Source: Chara braunii
Taxonomy: Eukaryota; Streptophyta; Charophyceae; Charales; Characeae
NCBI GenBank assembly: GCA_003427395.1
Contig: BFEA01000008.1
Location: forward strand, 6,388,433 to 6,424,736
DNA length: 36,304 nt
Reading direction: 5' to 3'
Every line of letters starts with the position of its first letter. Position 1 is the first letter of the stretch. Under the pieces are notes generated by a model. That model was not told the origin of the DNA. It searched no databases and saw only the letters and a program-made list of their open reading frames with translations. Both the position numbers and the translations under genes were made by a program. Below are positions 1 through 9,875 of this stretch, in pieces.

Positions 1-301
1 CGAAAAAAAGAAATTGGGGGAAAAAAAAAGAGGCGGGGCACAAAACGATGCGCTCTTGCTATCCAACGGTGGGCGCTTTGAGATATTCCCTTCCGTCGAC
101 GCCCGCCGTGTATTCGGTCCCCTTGGGCGCGCTCTCTCGTTTAGTGGCACGCTGTGAACAATTCGGTACGCGTGCCACTCTGCACGCCCACCCGCCGTCG
201 ATCGCCTTCATCCGCCGGCCCGCGCTGAAACTTCGACCCCAAATCCGGCACGCAGAGGACCATCGACCTCCCCCCCCCGGCCAATGTTGCTTAAGGGTCA
301 G
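1..301. other. Unassigned GC-rich sequence
   Basis: No gene is recognised here. The stretch opens with purine/A-rich runs and is then GC-rich. It has an open frame on the plus strand (48-329) whose product shows no motif I know and which ends in the ATT microsatellite, so I do not call it coding. It is the far flank of the U6/LINE1 composite, on the 3' side of U6. Confidence 0.3.
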
Positions 302-302
302 G

Positions 303-327
303 ATTATTATTATTATTATTATTATTT
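303..327. repeat. (ATT)n microsatellite at the 3' end of the U6 copy
   Basis: About eight ATT units. Read on the minus strand it is an (AAT)n tail that begins directly after the last bases of the U6-like sequence. A simple-repeat tail of this type is known at the 3' ends of some LINE insertions. It stands where a pol III U6 gene would have its T-run terminator. Confidence 0.85.
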
Positions 328-427
328 AATTTGGACAATTTCTCGTTGTATGTGTGTCATCGTTTCGCAGGGGCCATGTTAATCTTCTCTGTATCGTAAC
401 AATTTTAACGGATGTCTCGAAGGACAC
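328..427 (-). ncRNA. U6: U6 spliceosomal snRNA-like copy, probably a pseudogene
   Basis: The minus strand aligns end to end with U6 snRNA. It has a 5' stem-loop (GTCCTTCGAGAC), then GATACAGAGAAGATTA with the ACAGAGA box intact (386-392), then ATGGCCCCTGCG, GATGACAC, CGAGAAAT and GTCCAAATT. U6 is the catalytic RNA of the spliceosome. Several bases differ from the conserved sequence. Most notably, the AGC catalytic triad reads AAC (378-380), and the internal stem-loop is altered. There is no T-run terminator, because an (AAT)n tail follows. The upstream side carries no recognisable U6 promoter (USE/TATA) but the A-rich tail of LINE1. U6 homology is clear; loss of function is inferred from these defects. 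Confidence 0.85.
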
Positions 428-639
428 GGTCGACATTTTTTCTGTTTTTTTAACAAAACAGGTCCTTATGGTCTTGGCTCCGTGTCCATTCTAGGGAGCG
501 TCAGTTCGGTTACTATTCCCCCGGCAAGTCAAGAATGGTGAACACTCTCACGCTTCCTTCCGTATGGCTGAAGGATCCTTGACCAGCATTGATTACTCCC
601 TATTGGAGGATTGACTGTCAGCTTGCCCTTCCCTGCTCT

Positions 640-1704
640 TCCTCTCAGGAGTTGTATCCGGTTCTGTCTGATAAAGCTTTGCTTAACGAGAATCGTTGGG
701 CGACTGACAACGCTCCTGTTGTACGATCGGACTTGTCCCTTTTGGAAGTTTTGGTGATGAGCATCTCAACACATCTGATTAGTACTTCTTCCATATCAGC
801 CTGTTGTTTGTTATGGTGGCGACCTTTCCCTTTATCAACCAGGCCTTGGGGTCGAATTCCAAGTCCTTGATGTCGAGGTCAGGCTGGAAGATCGCCCATG
901 GCTTGGACAGAGAAACCTTGACCTTCCTGAGTGCGAAAGTTTCTAAGGTCCAGTATTCGGGGTTAGTATTCAGGATCGTTGGTTCTTGAAGGTTCCGGTT
1001 GTCGATCGGGTAAGAGGTAAACTTGTCACAATAGCTTGATCATCATCATGTGAGGCGCCTAATGAACCTGTACGCTTTCTTTGGTCGGGTCTTAGTGATG
1101 AGTAGTAACCACTCCTCGGGCTTCCATCTGAATTCTTCTTTTAGCAGGGCTATCCATGGCTCTGGGATGCTTTGTTGTACCATGGAGAGGTTGGTCTCAA
1201 GGGAGTGGCATCCCTTTAGGGGGATCCTTATACCTTGTTCTGTCGCCCCGTCCTTCGCTCATCTGACCATAGGTGTCTAACCTACCAGACCCCTTTTTCT
1301 AGCCAAGACAACCACCTTCAGTCTTTATGGTATAGAGTCCAGGGGGTTCCCTCTTTGTCTGTGATCCATGGGTTGCCGCATAGTGGTTGTGTGAACACTT
1401 CTTCCTTGTTGTTAGGAGTGCCCTGCTTACTCGGCATGAGTCACCATCAAGCCTTCAGGGTTGGCTTCCCATATTAGGTTGAGGTGGGGTTAGATTGTTC
1501 CAATGATTGAGGTGGGTTGCTTCTTTCGGACCCTCTTGTCCGGATTGACCACTCTCTGGTCATTATCTAAAACAGGCCGCTCATGTTGGGGAGGTTCTTG
1601 ACTAGTGTCATGTTCCTTATGTTGTCCAAGGCCATTTTGGTCCACGACAAGGACTGTCTAGTTAGGATTTTAATTATCCATTTCATCTGGAGTGCTATTG
1701 TCTC
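640..1704 (-). pseudogene. LINE1 ORF2, C-terminal region (badly decayed)
   Basis: Translating the minus strand in patched frames gives segments collinear with the C-terminal half of other ORF2s in the window. ALQMKWIIKILTRQSLSW lies near 1670-1620. The segment around YWTLETFALRKVKVSLSK to IKDLEFDPKAWLIKGK (about 960-820) matches LINE4 (DLKFDPAEWARK), LINE2 (NLALDPAQWKW) and LINE5 (DLEIDPEEWAW). The cysteine/histidine zinc-binding part found in LINE2 and LINE7 is not recognisable here. No single frame stays open, so the exact end of the coding part is approximate. Confidence 0.65.
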
Positions 1705-3365
1705 CTATTTAGGGTCTATTTTTCCCACGTCGTCTTCTATTGGTTTTCTGGTGATGTAGTGCCAGGCTACTTTGTTGATGCAAGTAGTTCTATTCACATC
1801 CCCTGTCAAGAGATAGCATTTGACTCTGACTTTGAGGCTCTTTAGGTCGTCATCCGAAGGGGACCATATGGAGGTCATGTACCACAGCGTGGAGAAGATC
1901 GACGTATTGATTATTAGTGATATGCCAATCAACAATGCATCAGTTTTTTTACATGGAGCCATGCATGATATTGCTCTTGCTATTAGGTTTTGTCCCATCC
2001 CTGGCCATGTGCCCTCTTTCTTGACCATGATGCCCAGGTAGCAGAGTGCTTGGTCCCCGATGGACCAGGATAGGGGATTGGGATTGTCCTCTGGTTGGGG
2101 AGGGGTGCTGTCAGCTAGCCACCACCCTTCGGTTTTGACACAGTTGATCTTCATTTAGGATGTCGGTCGGAAGGCTTCCATAGCTCTGGTCAAGGTTTGA
2201 AAGGATGAGTTGCTGGCACGAATCAGAATTGTTAGATTGTCAACGAATTGTGAGATTGTCACCGAACAGAAGTGCAGTGGGAAGGGAGAAGTCGTGCTGG
2301 ATGTAGTTACATCTGTGAGGCAGTCTATCGACGAGTCTTTACGAAAGGAGGACTCAATTGCCTTCATGATGAATAGGAAGATGGGAGGAGCGAGGGGGTC
2401 GCCCTGGTGGATGAATCTCGAGATCGGGTAGGTGTCGAAGAGGATTCTATTGACTTGGACTCTGCCATTGGCATCACCATATAGGATTTTGACCCATTCT
2501 CTAAACTTTGGTCCCACTCCCATTTTTTCCATACAAAGTCCCAATTGACCTGATTATAAGCTTTCTTGAAATCGAGGAAGAGGATCGCCTCTTTCATTCT
2601 TTTTTTCGACAATCTTATTTGTTGCTTCGTTCAGAGTCATCACATTGTCAAGTATGTACCGCCTTTGGATGAAACCTGCTTGGTCAATGTGGAAGCAGTT
2701 GTCGCAACTTGTCGGTGAGGCTGATGATTCTGTTGGCCAATGCTTTTGCTAGGGTTTTGTATGAGATCGTGAGTAAGGAGATGGGTCTGTAGTTCCTTAG
2801 GTCCTCCTTTTCCCCCTTCTTATGGAGTAGAGAGACCACGTTGGTGCTGAGATATTGGCCTATGTCTATTGCTTGTCTATGCAGTCATTGAAAAAGTCGA
2901 GAAGATCGTCTCCTACTATGGGCCAGAATTGCAATCAGAACTCTCTTGATGAGTCGTCGATGCCTAGGGCTTTGTTTTGCCCAATTGGGAGAATGTTATT
3001 TGGAGTTCCATCTTGGCGATAGGATTGTCGAGGTCCTTGGTCTGTTTCAATGTGAAAGTTCTTTCTAGGTGGAACATCATACGCTGGCGGGCGTTCAAAT
3101 GAGTTGTGGAGGGAGGGGAGGGGGTTCTGGACTTGTAAAGTTCTGCATAGAAGGCCTTGGCTATTCTCACCATACCCGAGCCGGCTACTTCGACCTTGCC
3201 TTGATTCGTCGGGTCCTTCAAACCCTCGATCATGTTGTTTCTAGCATTGGATTTGATCTTGGAGACGAAAGGTTTGGTCATGGACTCATTGAGGGAGTAG
3301 ATTGTCATCCTAGCTCGTATTTGCAGGCCTCTCAGTTCCCACCTTCTCCATTCCTCGGAGTCTTG
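1705..3365 (-). pseudogene. LINE1 ORF2, linker and reverse transcriptase domain (broken)
   Basis: Reading from 3365 downwards, the linker (EEWRRW, RARM, FYAELYKS) leads into KMELQITFSQLGKTKP. RT blocks follow in other frames: LLHKKGEKEDLRNYRPISLL, an LAKALANRI block, the A box FLDFKKAYNQVNWDF (about 2560) and the B box HQGDPLAPPIFLF (about 2400). The catalytic C box reads QFVDNLT (about 2245), where active enzymes have (F/Y)ADD. The second aspartate is therefore lost and the enzyme cannot be active. The thumb-side segment (GWWLADS, CYLGI, INTSIFSTLW) follows at 2154-1705. RT normally copies the LINE RNA at the nicked target. At least three frame changes separate these blocks. Confidence 0.85.
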
Positions 3366-3402
3366 ATCAGATGAACAGGGGGCGGTATCACCGGCACGAG
3401 AT

Positions 3403-6400
3403 TTGATTATGAGGGAAGTGGAAGGGGAAATTCCGACAGAAGAAGAGAGAACCACCGAAAACAAGAGTTCGAGTCAAAATCTGGATTTCTCAAGTAAACA
3501 AATGCAGACAGAAAAAGAATCAGAACAACCCACGTGGGCACAAAAGGTTAGGGAAACTTTGCAGTCAAAATCACTCACGATTCTGCGGCCACCAGTTAAT
3601 GATTCAGGTCTGCCTGCGGAAGAATTGAAAGTTCCATTGGGGAACTTATCTTCGGCACGTGCATACTTCCTCACTCTGTTCTTGCTACCCTCTGAACAGA
3701 GAGTGGTGGATCACGGGGAAAGGAAGTTGCTCATGAAATCATATCCGGCGGACAAACTTTCACAGAGGGATGCTATTTATACTAAACACGCAAGCAACTG
3801 GATCTTTTACGACAGCAGTGCAAACCGGTCAGTAAATGACAAAATTAAATGGCTATGTAAAAGACTAGAAACAATGAAGGACAGTCCGGAGGCAGTTCAA
3901 GAGTTCTTTCTCATTCAACCAATCACTCCTACCGTATTCACTGTTTTTAGTCTTTTCGAGAAGGATAAGATCAAAATGGATGGATGGAGAAAGCTTCGTT
4001 GGGAGGGATCAGATGTCCGCATCTACCCATGGCAACCAAAGAAGATCGGGTCAGGGGAAAGGAGAGATCAACTAATGAAAGATTACTATTGGGTAGAACT
4101 GCGGCATATTCCGATCGAGGTACAGGCGGCATTCATTCATGACTTTGGCCAGCAGTACAAGATAGTGAATTTCATTGATCCACTACCTACATACGTAGCA
4201 AAGAGAGATGATTATGTAATGTTGGCGTTAGATTTACCAAAAGATCACACTTTCTCAGTTGATGACATCATTCCCTTCAAGATGGGAGGCAGAATGTATT
4301 AGATACATACAGCCCACAAATTCAGGCTGTGGTGCTTCAAATGCAGAGCCTCTGGGCACCTCAGCACTGAATTTGCCTGCCCTCAGCATCCCCAACATGC
4401 TGCCAATTAGAATGGTCCACTCAAGAAGGATGCCCATCGACCAAACAGATGGTTGCCAAGTGTTCCAGGGTACGAAGGATGGGTATATATAGATGAAACA
4501 TCCTCGCGGGGGCAGACATATGGCTGGAGCTGGGAGGGTAGGGGAGATCCAAGACGCTCATCAAAACCACCTGCTGAGTGGAAACCTCCAGGGCAGTCAT
4601 CAGGCCGTGTCTTCCGTTCTCCGCAACCTCAAAGAATCAAGACACCCACATCAATACAGACAGGGGAGCAGGGAGGAGGAGGAAAAGGAGAAAGCACCTC
4701 TTCAAAAAGAAGGAATGGTAGTGAAAACAACAGGTCCAAACAGAATGGAAGTAGTCCTGGTCCTCAAGCAGGATTCTACCTCCCTACAGGCAACATATTC
4801 AGTCCCCTAAGCAAGGGAGATGACACCAGGGGACAGTCTGACCAAGCAAAAAATGGAGTAGGGGGTGTATCCACAAAACAGCAGCGTTGCCAAGCCTTGA
4901 CAGGAAAAGGTTTCACAGGTGGAAATAATGATAAAAATAAAAATAAAAAGAATGAAGGAAATACTAATGATGTGAACCTATCAATTTTTGACACAGAGGC
5001 AGTCCCAATGGAACTGGATCCACTGCGAGAAGTTTTTGAAGCACAGCCCATGGAAGTCGATCCAGTCTCAGGGGCACCCCCGATGCCAGAAATGTCTAAC
5101 AGCTCACCTGCACATAAACAGTCAGAAAATGCAGATCTGCAAAACGTGGCAGAATGGTTGCTAGATAATTTAAAGTTGCGATTCCCTGGACAGCTGGATT
5201 CCTTTTGGGATGAAACATACAAAGAACTAGTACCCCTCCTGGAATCCAGTAGCAGTCTCAGAACTGCACTAGAACATGGCCTTCCTGGAAGGGTAAGTTG
5301 GCAACAAATGTTTCACAGACTGCTGCCTATCGTCACTAAGCATTTCCAAATTCCACAAAACCATAATTCAGCTGAAACAGTGCACGAAAAAATATCTCAA
5401 TTGACCGAGGAAAGGGAAGGGGAGGGGGAGGAAGACGCAGAAATATAGGGTGGAACAGGACAAATCATCAACCTGGTACAAAATCCCCTGGAGCAGCAAG
5501 AGAAGGGAGCGCAGAACAAATAGGACCCCCTGGAGCAGCAAAGGAAAGGGGACCATAACGAACTCTTGCTCCCCCCTAATACCCTCTCTCTTCCACATAC
5601 TGATTATAGTCTGAATCTATCGCAGACTGGCTCTCTTACTCCTCTGAGAGGTATGTCGTTTGCATTGGACCCGTTAAAGCCTGTAAAGGGATTTATCAAT
5701 CCATTGGGTTTGAAAAAAGTGGGAAGAGCAGATATAGTTAACTTACCTTTAGAGAACAGTCTGGGGGTGGGGAAGGCGGTAGCACAACCTGTGTCAAAGG
5801 TTAAGCCAGGAGGGCTGGTCCAAAAAGGAAGTCTGGTGATGGGTAAAGCGGTAGCACAACCTGTGTCAAAGGTTATGCCAGGAGGGCTGGTCCAAGAAGA
5901 AAATGCAATTCAGGGGAGAAATTCCACTGCGGAGAACAAACAAACACTCAGTCTGGTGAGAAAGCGGTAGTACAACCTGTGTTACAGGTTATGCCAGGAG
6001 GGCTGGTCCAATAAGAAAATGCAATTCAGGGGGGAAATTCCACTGTAGAGAACAAACAAACAGTCAATTTGGTGAGAAAGGAACAGAAAAGGAAGCTGGT
6101 CACGAATCCTGGAGTAAAGAAGTAATATCAGAAATTACAGGTGAGAAGAAGTTTCTGATCTTGCACAAACCACAGGAAGATTGCATGCTAATACGAAAAA
6201 GTACTCACCTTATTGAGTGGGATCCGGAGGATTTGGAGCAGGAAACGATAAGATCACAAGAGGGAAGTCTAACAGATATAGACGAAATTTCGGATCCCTG
6301 TGGAACTCAAGAAAATACGTGTATTGCATGCAAAGCCTCAACACAAAAAGAGGAAAGAGCAAACCACAAGCATCACCAGAAGGAGGGGAACGAAACAGAT

Positions 6401-6874
6401 GAAGTGGCGTCTGCAGATAAGGGACTAACACTGACACAGAAGGGGACGCCAACAGAGGCCCAGAGGTCACAAGGGGATAATCGGCTTCAGATCATCAGTG
6501 TGAATAAACCTCCCAGGCCTCTGCCGCCTGATGGGGAACGAGTCAACAGAAGACAAAAATTGAGCCACCTTCTATTGAATGGACATGCAGACCTGTCTCT
6601 TTCTAAATCAGGTATCCTAATTCTACCGGTGAGACAAAAAGCAAAAGGGTGGGAAGTGGGTCTGTCTGAACCCACAGGTGTACTCCATGGAGAAGTAACA
6701 GTGCAAGGCATTTTGCCGGGCACTTTCCCTTCAGTACTCGGAAGACTGACAAGTGAAGCCCGTTTTAAAGCACAAGTAGTTAATTTTGTGAAGTGTCACT
6801 TTCCGTCAGGGGTGTCAGCAATGGTTATAGTGACAGACGACCCCCACAGACTGTCGGTTAGAGACGTTTCCTAA
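3403..6874 (+). pseudogene. LINE2 ORF1, very long Gag-like protein with CCHC knuckle and conserved C-terminal domain
   Basis: The frame opened at 3403 stays in register to 5970 through four in-frame stops (4300, 4399, 5446, 5521). After two frame changes it continues at 6161-6874, which implies roughly 1,150 residues; plant L1 ORF1 proteins are usually much shorter. Order: an N-terminal domain (about residues 1-300); a zinc knuckle at 4333-4380 (CFKC, then GHLSTEF), in which the last Cys of CX2CX4HX4C appears to have become Phe; a long polar Gly/Ser/Lys/Gln-rich linker; a tandem repeat around AVAQPVSKV (5773-6011); and a C-terminal domain (GILILPVRQK, WEVGLSE) also found in LINE3. Proteins of this type bind LINE RNA. 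The stop at 4300 lies immediately before the knuckle. Confidence 0.75.
5773..6080 (+). repeat. Tandem repeats inside LINE2 ORF1
   Basis: A block of about 51 bp encoding KAVAQPVSKV-PGGLVQ occurs three times (5773-5823, 5845-5895, 5961-6011). The second and third copies are each followed by a second shared segment (about 5896-5960 and 6012-6080), so the last two units repeat at 116 bp. The 116-bp spacing is not a multiple of three, and the reading frame changes between copy 2 and copy 3. Confidence 0.9.
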
Positions 6875-7190
6875 AGTATGAATACAATAGGTCGAATAAT
6901 TTGCGCTGGTTCAATCAGCAAACGTTGGGGGAACTGCAGCAACTAAAGGCCACAGCGAGTGAATGCTGGACTGAAGTGGACGTCATAGTACTGCTATCTA
7001 GATTATTGCTCAAAGGTTTATTGAAACAAGGGAGTCTTCTTGAAGAAGCCCCATGGATGAATCCGTAAAAAATTAGCTTTCCCCATCCAATAATTTGACT
7101 AAAAAAATAAAAAATAAAATAAATTGTCACATGGAGGCGATAAATACGTTAGAAGTGTTGTATAATAAAGATAAAACATGAAAACCACAG
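6875..7190 (+). other. LINE2 inter-ORF spacer
   Basis: This separates the ORF1 C-terminal domain from the endonuclease of ORF2. It becomes AT-rich at 7060-7140. It contains no open frame that matches either ORF, and no promoter or internal ribosome entry motif that I can name. The corresponding spacer of LINE3 is where element B is inserted. Confidence 0.5.
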
Positions 7191-7194
7191 AAAA

Positions 7195-8734
7195 GAGCAG
7201 CTGATCTCGACCTCCGATCACTAAATGTAAATGGCTTGGCGGTCCATCCAAAAGACAGGCCATTTATGATCAACTAAAAGGGGTAGAAGGTAAAGAATGG
7301 CCAGACGCAATATGTATACAAGAAACTCACTTGTTGGATAATGCAGAACACAATCATATCCATAAACAAATATGGCCTCATCAAGCCTTCAGGTCACACG
7401 CCCCCAGAGCAGGCAGTGCAGGGGTAGCAATTTGGCTTCCGCCAGACTCAAGGATAGACCCAGTGTATTTGGAAGCAGATAAAGAGGGTGGGAGATGGGT
7501 ATATATTTTAGCCATTATGGAATTGAAAATTGTAATTATCCTATGTATATATGGGCCTAATGACACTGGAGGCAGGAGGAATTTTTTTGAGAAGATAAGA
7601 GAACATCATCTCCCAGTTGGGATCCCTATTATAATGGCAGGTGATTTCAATGCTGCTCCAAATCGGCATCTTGACAGATGGCAAATCCCCTCCCCCTGTC
7701 CATCTTACGTGGAACCAGATGAACACATAATAGAAAAACTATGTCAATCCTACAATTTGTTTGACTCGTTCAGACGCACATATCCTGTTAAGCGTACCTT
7801 CACATGTTTCAAGAAAAGCCAAACAGCAAAGGCATCAAGATCTCGCATCGACCTCATAATCCTTTCAGAAGAGCTTCAAGGAGCACTACAGATAGCAGAG
7901 ATCTTTCCTCGTATTGTCTATCCAGGCATAGATCATGCGATATGTTTCATAATACTATCCTTCAGGAAAAAACCTGATCAAGGAAAGGGATTCTACAAAT
8001 TAAATACTTCCTTACTTAATATTGAGCAATTCAAAAATTACCTACAAGATGTATGGTCCTTCTGGAGGGAGCAGAAGAGGGTCATCAATGACAATATAAG
8101 TTGGTTCAACAACGGTCTGATGTTCCTAGGCCGTAAATGCAACGAATATTCTAAAATGCTAGCTGCACAAAAACATGTTGAAGAGATTAGTCTGCAAACA
8201 CAACTTCTACAGTTACAACAACAAGAAGGAGAAATGGAAGAAGTAGAGGATAATCCCCAGTTGCCGCCGCTTAGACAAACAATAAATGAAGTAGAAAATC
8301 AACTTCTTAGTCATATGGAGAACAGATGGCAAGGGATCAGGATTAAAGGAAAATTAGCTAAACATAACACAGAAGGGGCTATGGATGCGAGATTCTTTGC
8401 CAAAGCAAAAACACGAAAAGGAAGATCTGTCATTGAGGCGCTCGCGGACCCACAGCAAGATCAACAACCTCTACAAACCTCAACAGCAACATGCACCTGG
8501 ATAGCAAGAGAATTCTACAAAAAACTTTGCGCTTCAGAATGCAATCACCTCCCATCTATGCAAAGAAGGAGAGAAATTCAAGAGTCTCTTCTTCCAATAG
8601 ACAAAGTTCTTACTGATCTTCAAAAAGACAATCTAGAAATCCCGATAACTAAAGATGAAATATGGACAGCTTTGATGATGATGGAAGAAGAGAAGACACC
8701 AAGCCTAGATGGACTGCCCAAGGAATTCTGGTAA
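7195..8734 (+). pseudogene. LINE2 ORF2, APE-type endonuclease and linker
   Basis: The endonuclease nicks the target DNA to prime reverse transcription. It begins with DLDLRSLNVNGL (about 7203-7237, catalytic Asn present), then shifts frame by 7241. After that one frame runs to 8734. Conserved points are IQETHL (Glu), CIYGPND, GDFNAAP (7640-7660), SRIDLIIL and GIDHAI, so the endonuclease active-site motifs look complete. The linker (FYKLNTSLLN, WFNNGL, MENRWQGI, MDARFFAKAK) leads to TPSLDGLPKEFW, the entry to the RT. A TAA at 8732 interrupts it, and the same frame continues afterwards. An in-frame stop also precedes the first endonuclease motif, so the true ORF2 start is unclear. Confidence 0.85.
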
Positions 8735-9875
8735 GTCATGTGGGATTTTATCCACCAAGATCTGATGGACTTCTACCAAGAGGTATGGTCTTCTGGAAGG
8801 ATGGGAGAGATAGTGGGTCAGAGAGTGCCAACACTACTGTAAAAAAAAAGAGATGCAACGAATATTCGTAATTACAGACCAATCACCCTCCTCACAATCG
8901 TTTACAAGCTGCTAACAAAAGCTCTATCAAACTAATTAATGAAAGTAATAGCAGACATCATTCATCTCACTCAAACAAGCTTCATATCTGGTAGGAATAT
9001 TCAAGACAATATCATGCTGGTTAATGAACTAATCAAAAATTCCAGACAATGGAAACAAAATGCGGCTCTTGTATTCATAGATTTTGAAAAGGCATACGAC
9101 CATGTCGATTGGGTCTTTTTAGACATGTGTTTGGAAAAATTTAATTTTGGGCCTTCTTTTAGAAGATGGATACAAATCCTACACTCAGAGGCAACAACAA
9201 GACTTATGAATAAATGGTAATTTAGCTCCTCCAATTCCGTTAGAACGATTAGTACGACAAGGGGATCCGATAGCACCCTTCCTCTTCGTCATTATGATGG
9301 AAGCACTTGCGGCAAATCTAAGACATAACAAGGATATCAAACGTATTAAGGTTGCATCTATCCCGGAAGAGGCCATCCCTGTGTGCTCACTATTTGCGAA
9401 TGATCTCTCACTATTAATAGATGTCTCAGAGGACAACATGAGGTTTATTAAGAGAATGATGGATAAGTTTTGTTCTATCTCAGATATGAAAATTAACTGG
9501 GGTTCCAAAACCCAAGGATGGTGGATTAATCACCAAGTGGTGAGACCACCTGAGGAACCTAGAGTTAATTGGATTCCATCTTCCTCGCCAATCAGAGTCT
9601 TAGGGATTACCCTATCAGCGGAAGGAAAACCTGAAATAAACAATGAGTGAATCTCTAAACCAGCCCTAGCGAAAATGGAAATATGGAAAGATAAACACAA
9701 ATCATTAATTGGAAGGACGCTAGTGATTAACAATGTAATTCTAGCGTCCCTATGGTACAAATCAGCTATATGGCCTTTAGATAAGTTGAATCTCCAATCA
9801 CTACAAAGACAGATTACAACATACTTATGGAGAGGGAATCATGAATGCAAAAATGTAATCAGCAGAGTAGCCTGA
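8735..9875 (+). pseudogene. LINE2 ORF2, reverse transcriptase domain (catalytic residue lost)
   Basis: After the stop at 8732 the frame continues (MWDFIHQDLMDFY) to another stop. NIRNYRPITLL and SFISGRNIQDN then lead to the A box VFIDFEKAYDHVDW (about 9070-9115). A stop at 9220 and a shift precede LVRQGDPIAPFLFVIMMEAL (about 9243-9305). The catalytic box reads FANDLS (9393-9404), where FADD is expected; the codon AAT at 9399-9401 replaces the first Asp of the pair. The thumb segment (GWWINHQ, RVLGITLS, LVINNVILASLWYKSAIW, YLWRGN) follows. It aligns with the RTs of LINE1 and LINE4 in the same order. Confidence 0.88.

Larger units (their letters stand above)
428..3365 (-). mobile_element. LINE1, 3' part of a degenerate LINE (linker, RT, C-terminal region, 3' UTR)
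   Basis: This is a minus-strand L1-type non-LTR retrotransposon remnant. In reading order (high to low coordinates) it contains the endonuclease-RT linker, an RT domain, the post-RT region, a C-terminal region and a 3' UTR ending in an A-rich tail at about 437-460. The 5' part of the same element lies at 12099-12690; LINE2 was inserted between them. The 3' UTR (about 436-600) matches the 3' UTR of LINE6 (32180-32345), including the ACTTGCCGG-GGAATAG block, which marks the true 3' end of this family. All frames are broken by stops and shifts. Confidence 0.85.

Noticed and set aside
1820-2431. Plus-strand open frames across 600-3400
   Set aside because: They are antisense shadows of the LINE1 RT and C-terminal region, which have the recognisable motifs.
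4776-5222. Minus-strand open frame of 148 codons
   Set aside because: It lies opposite the long ORF1 of LINE2 and has no motif of its own.
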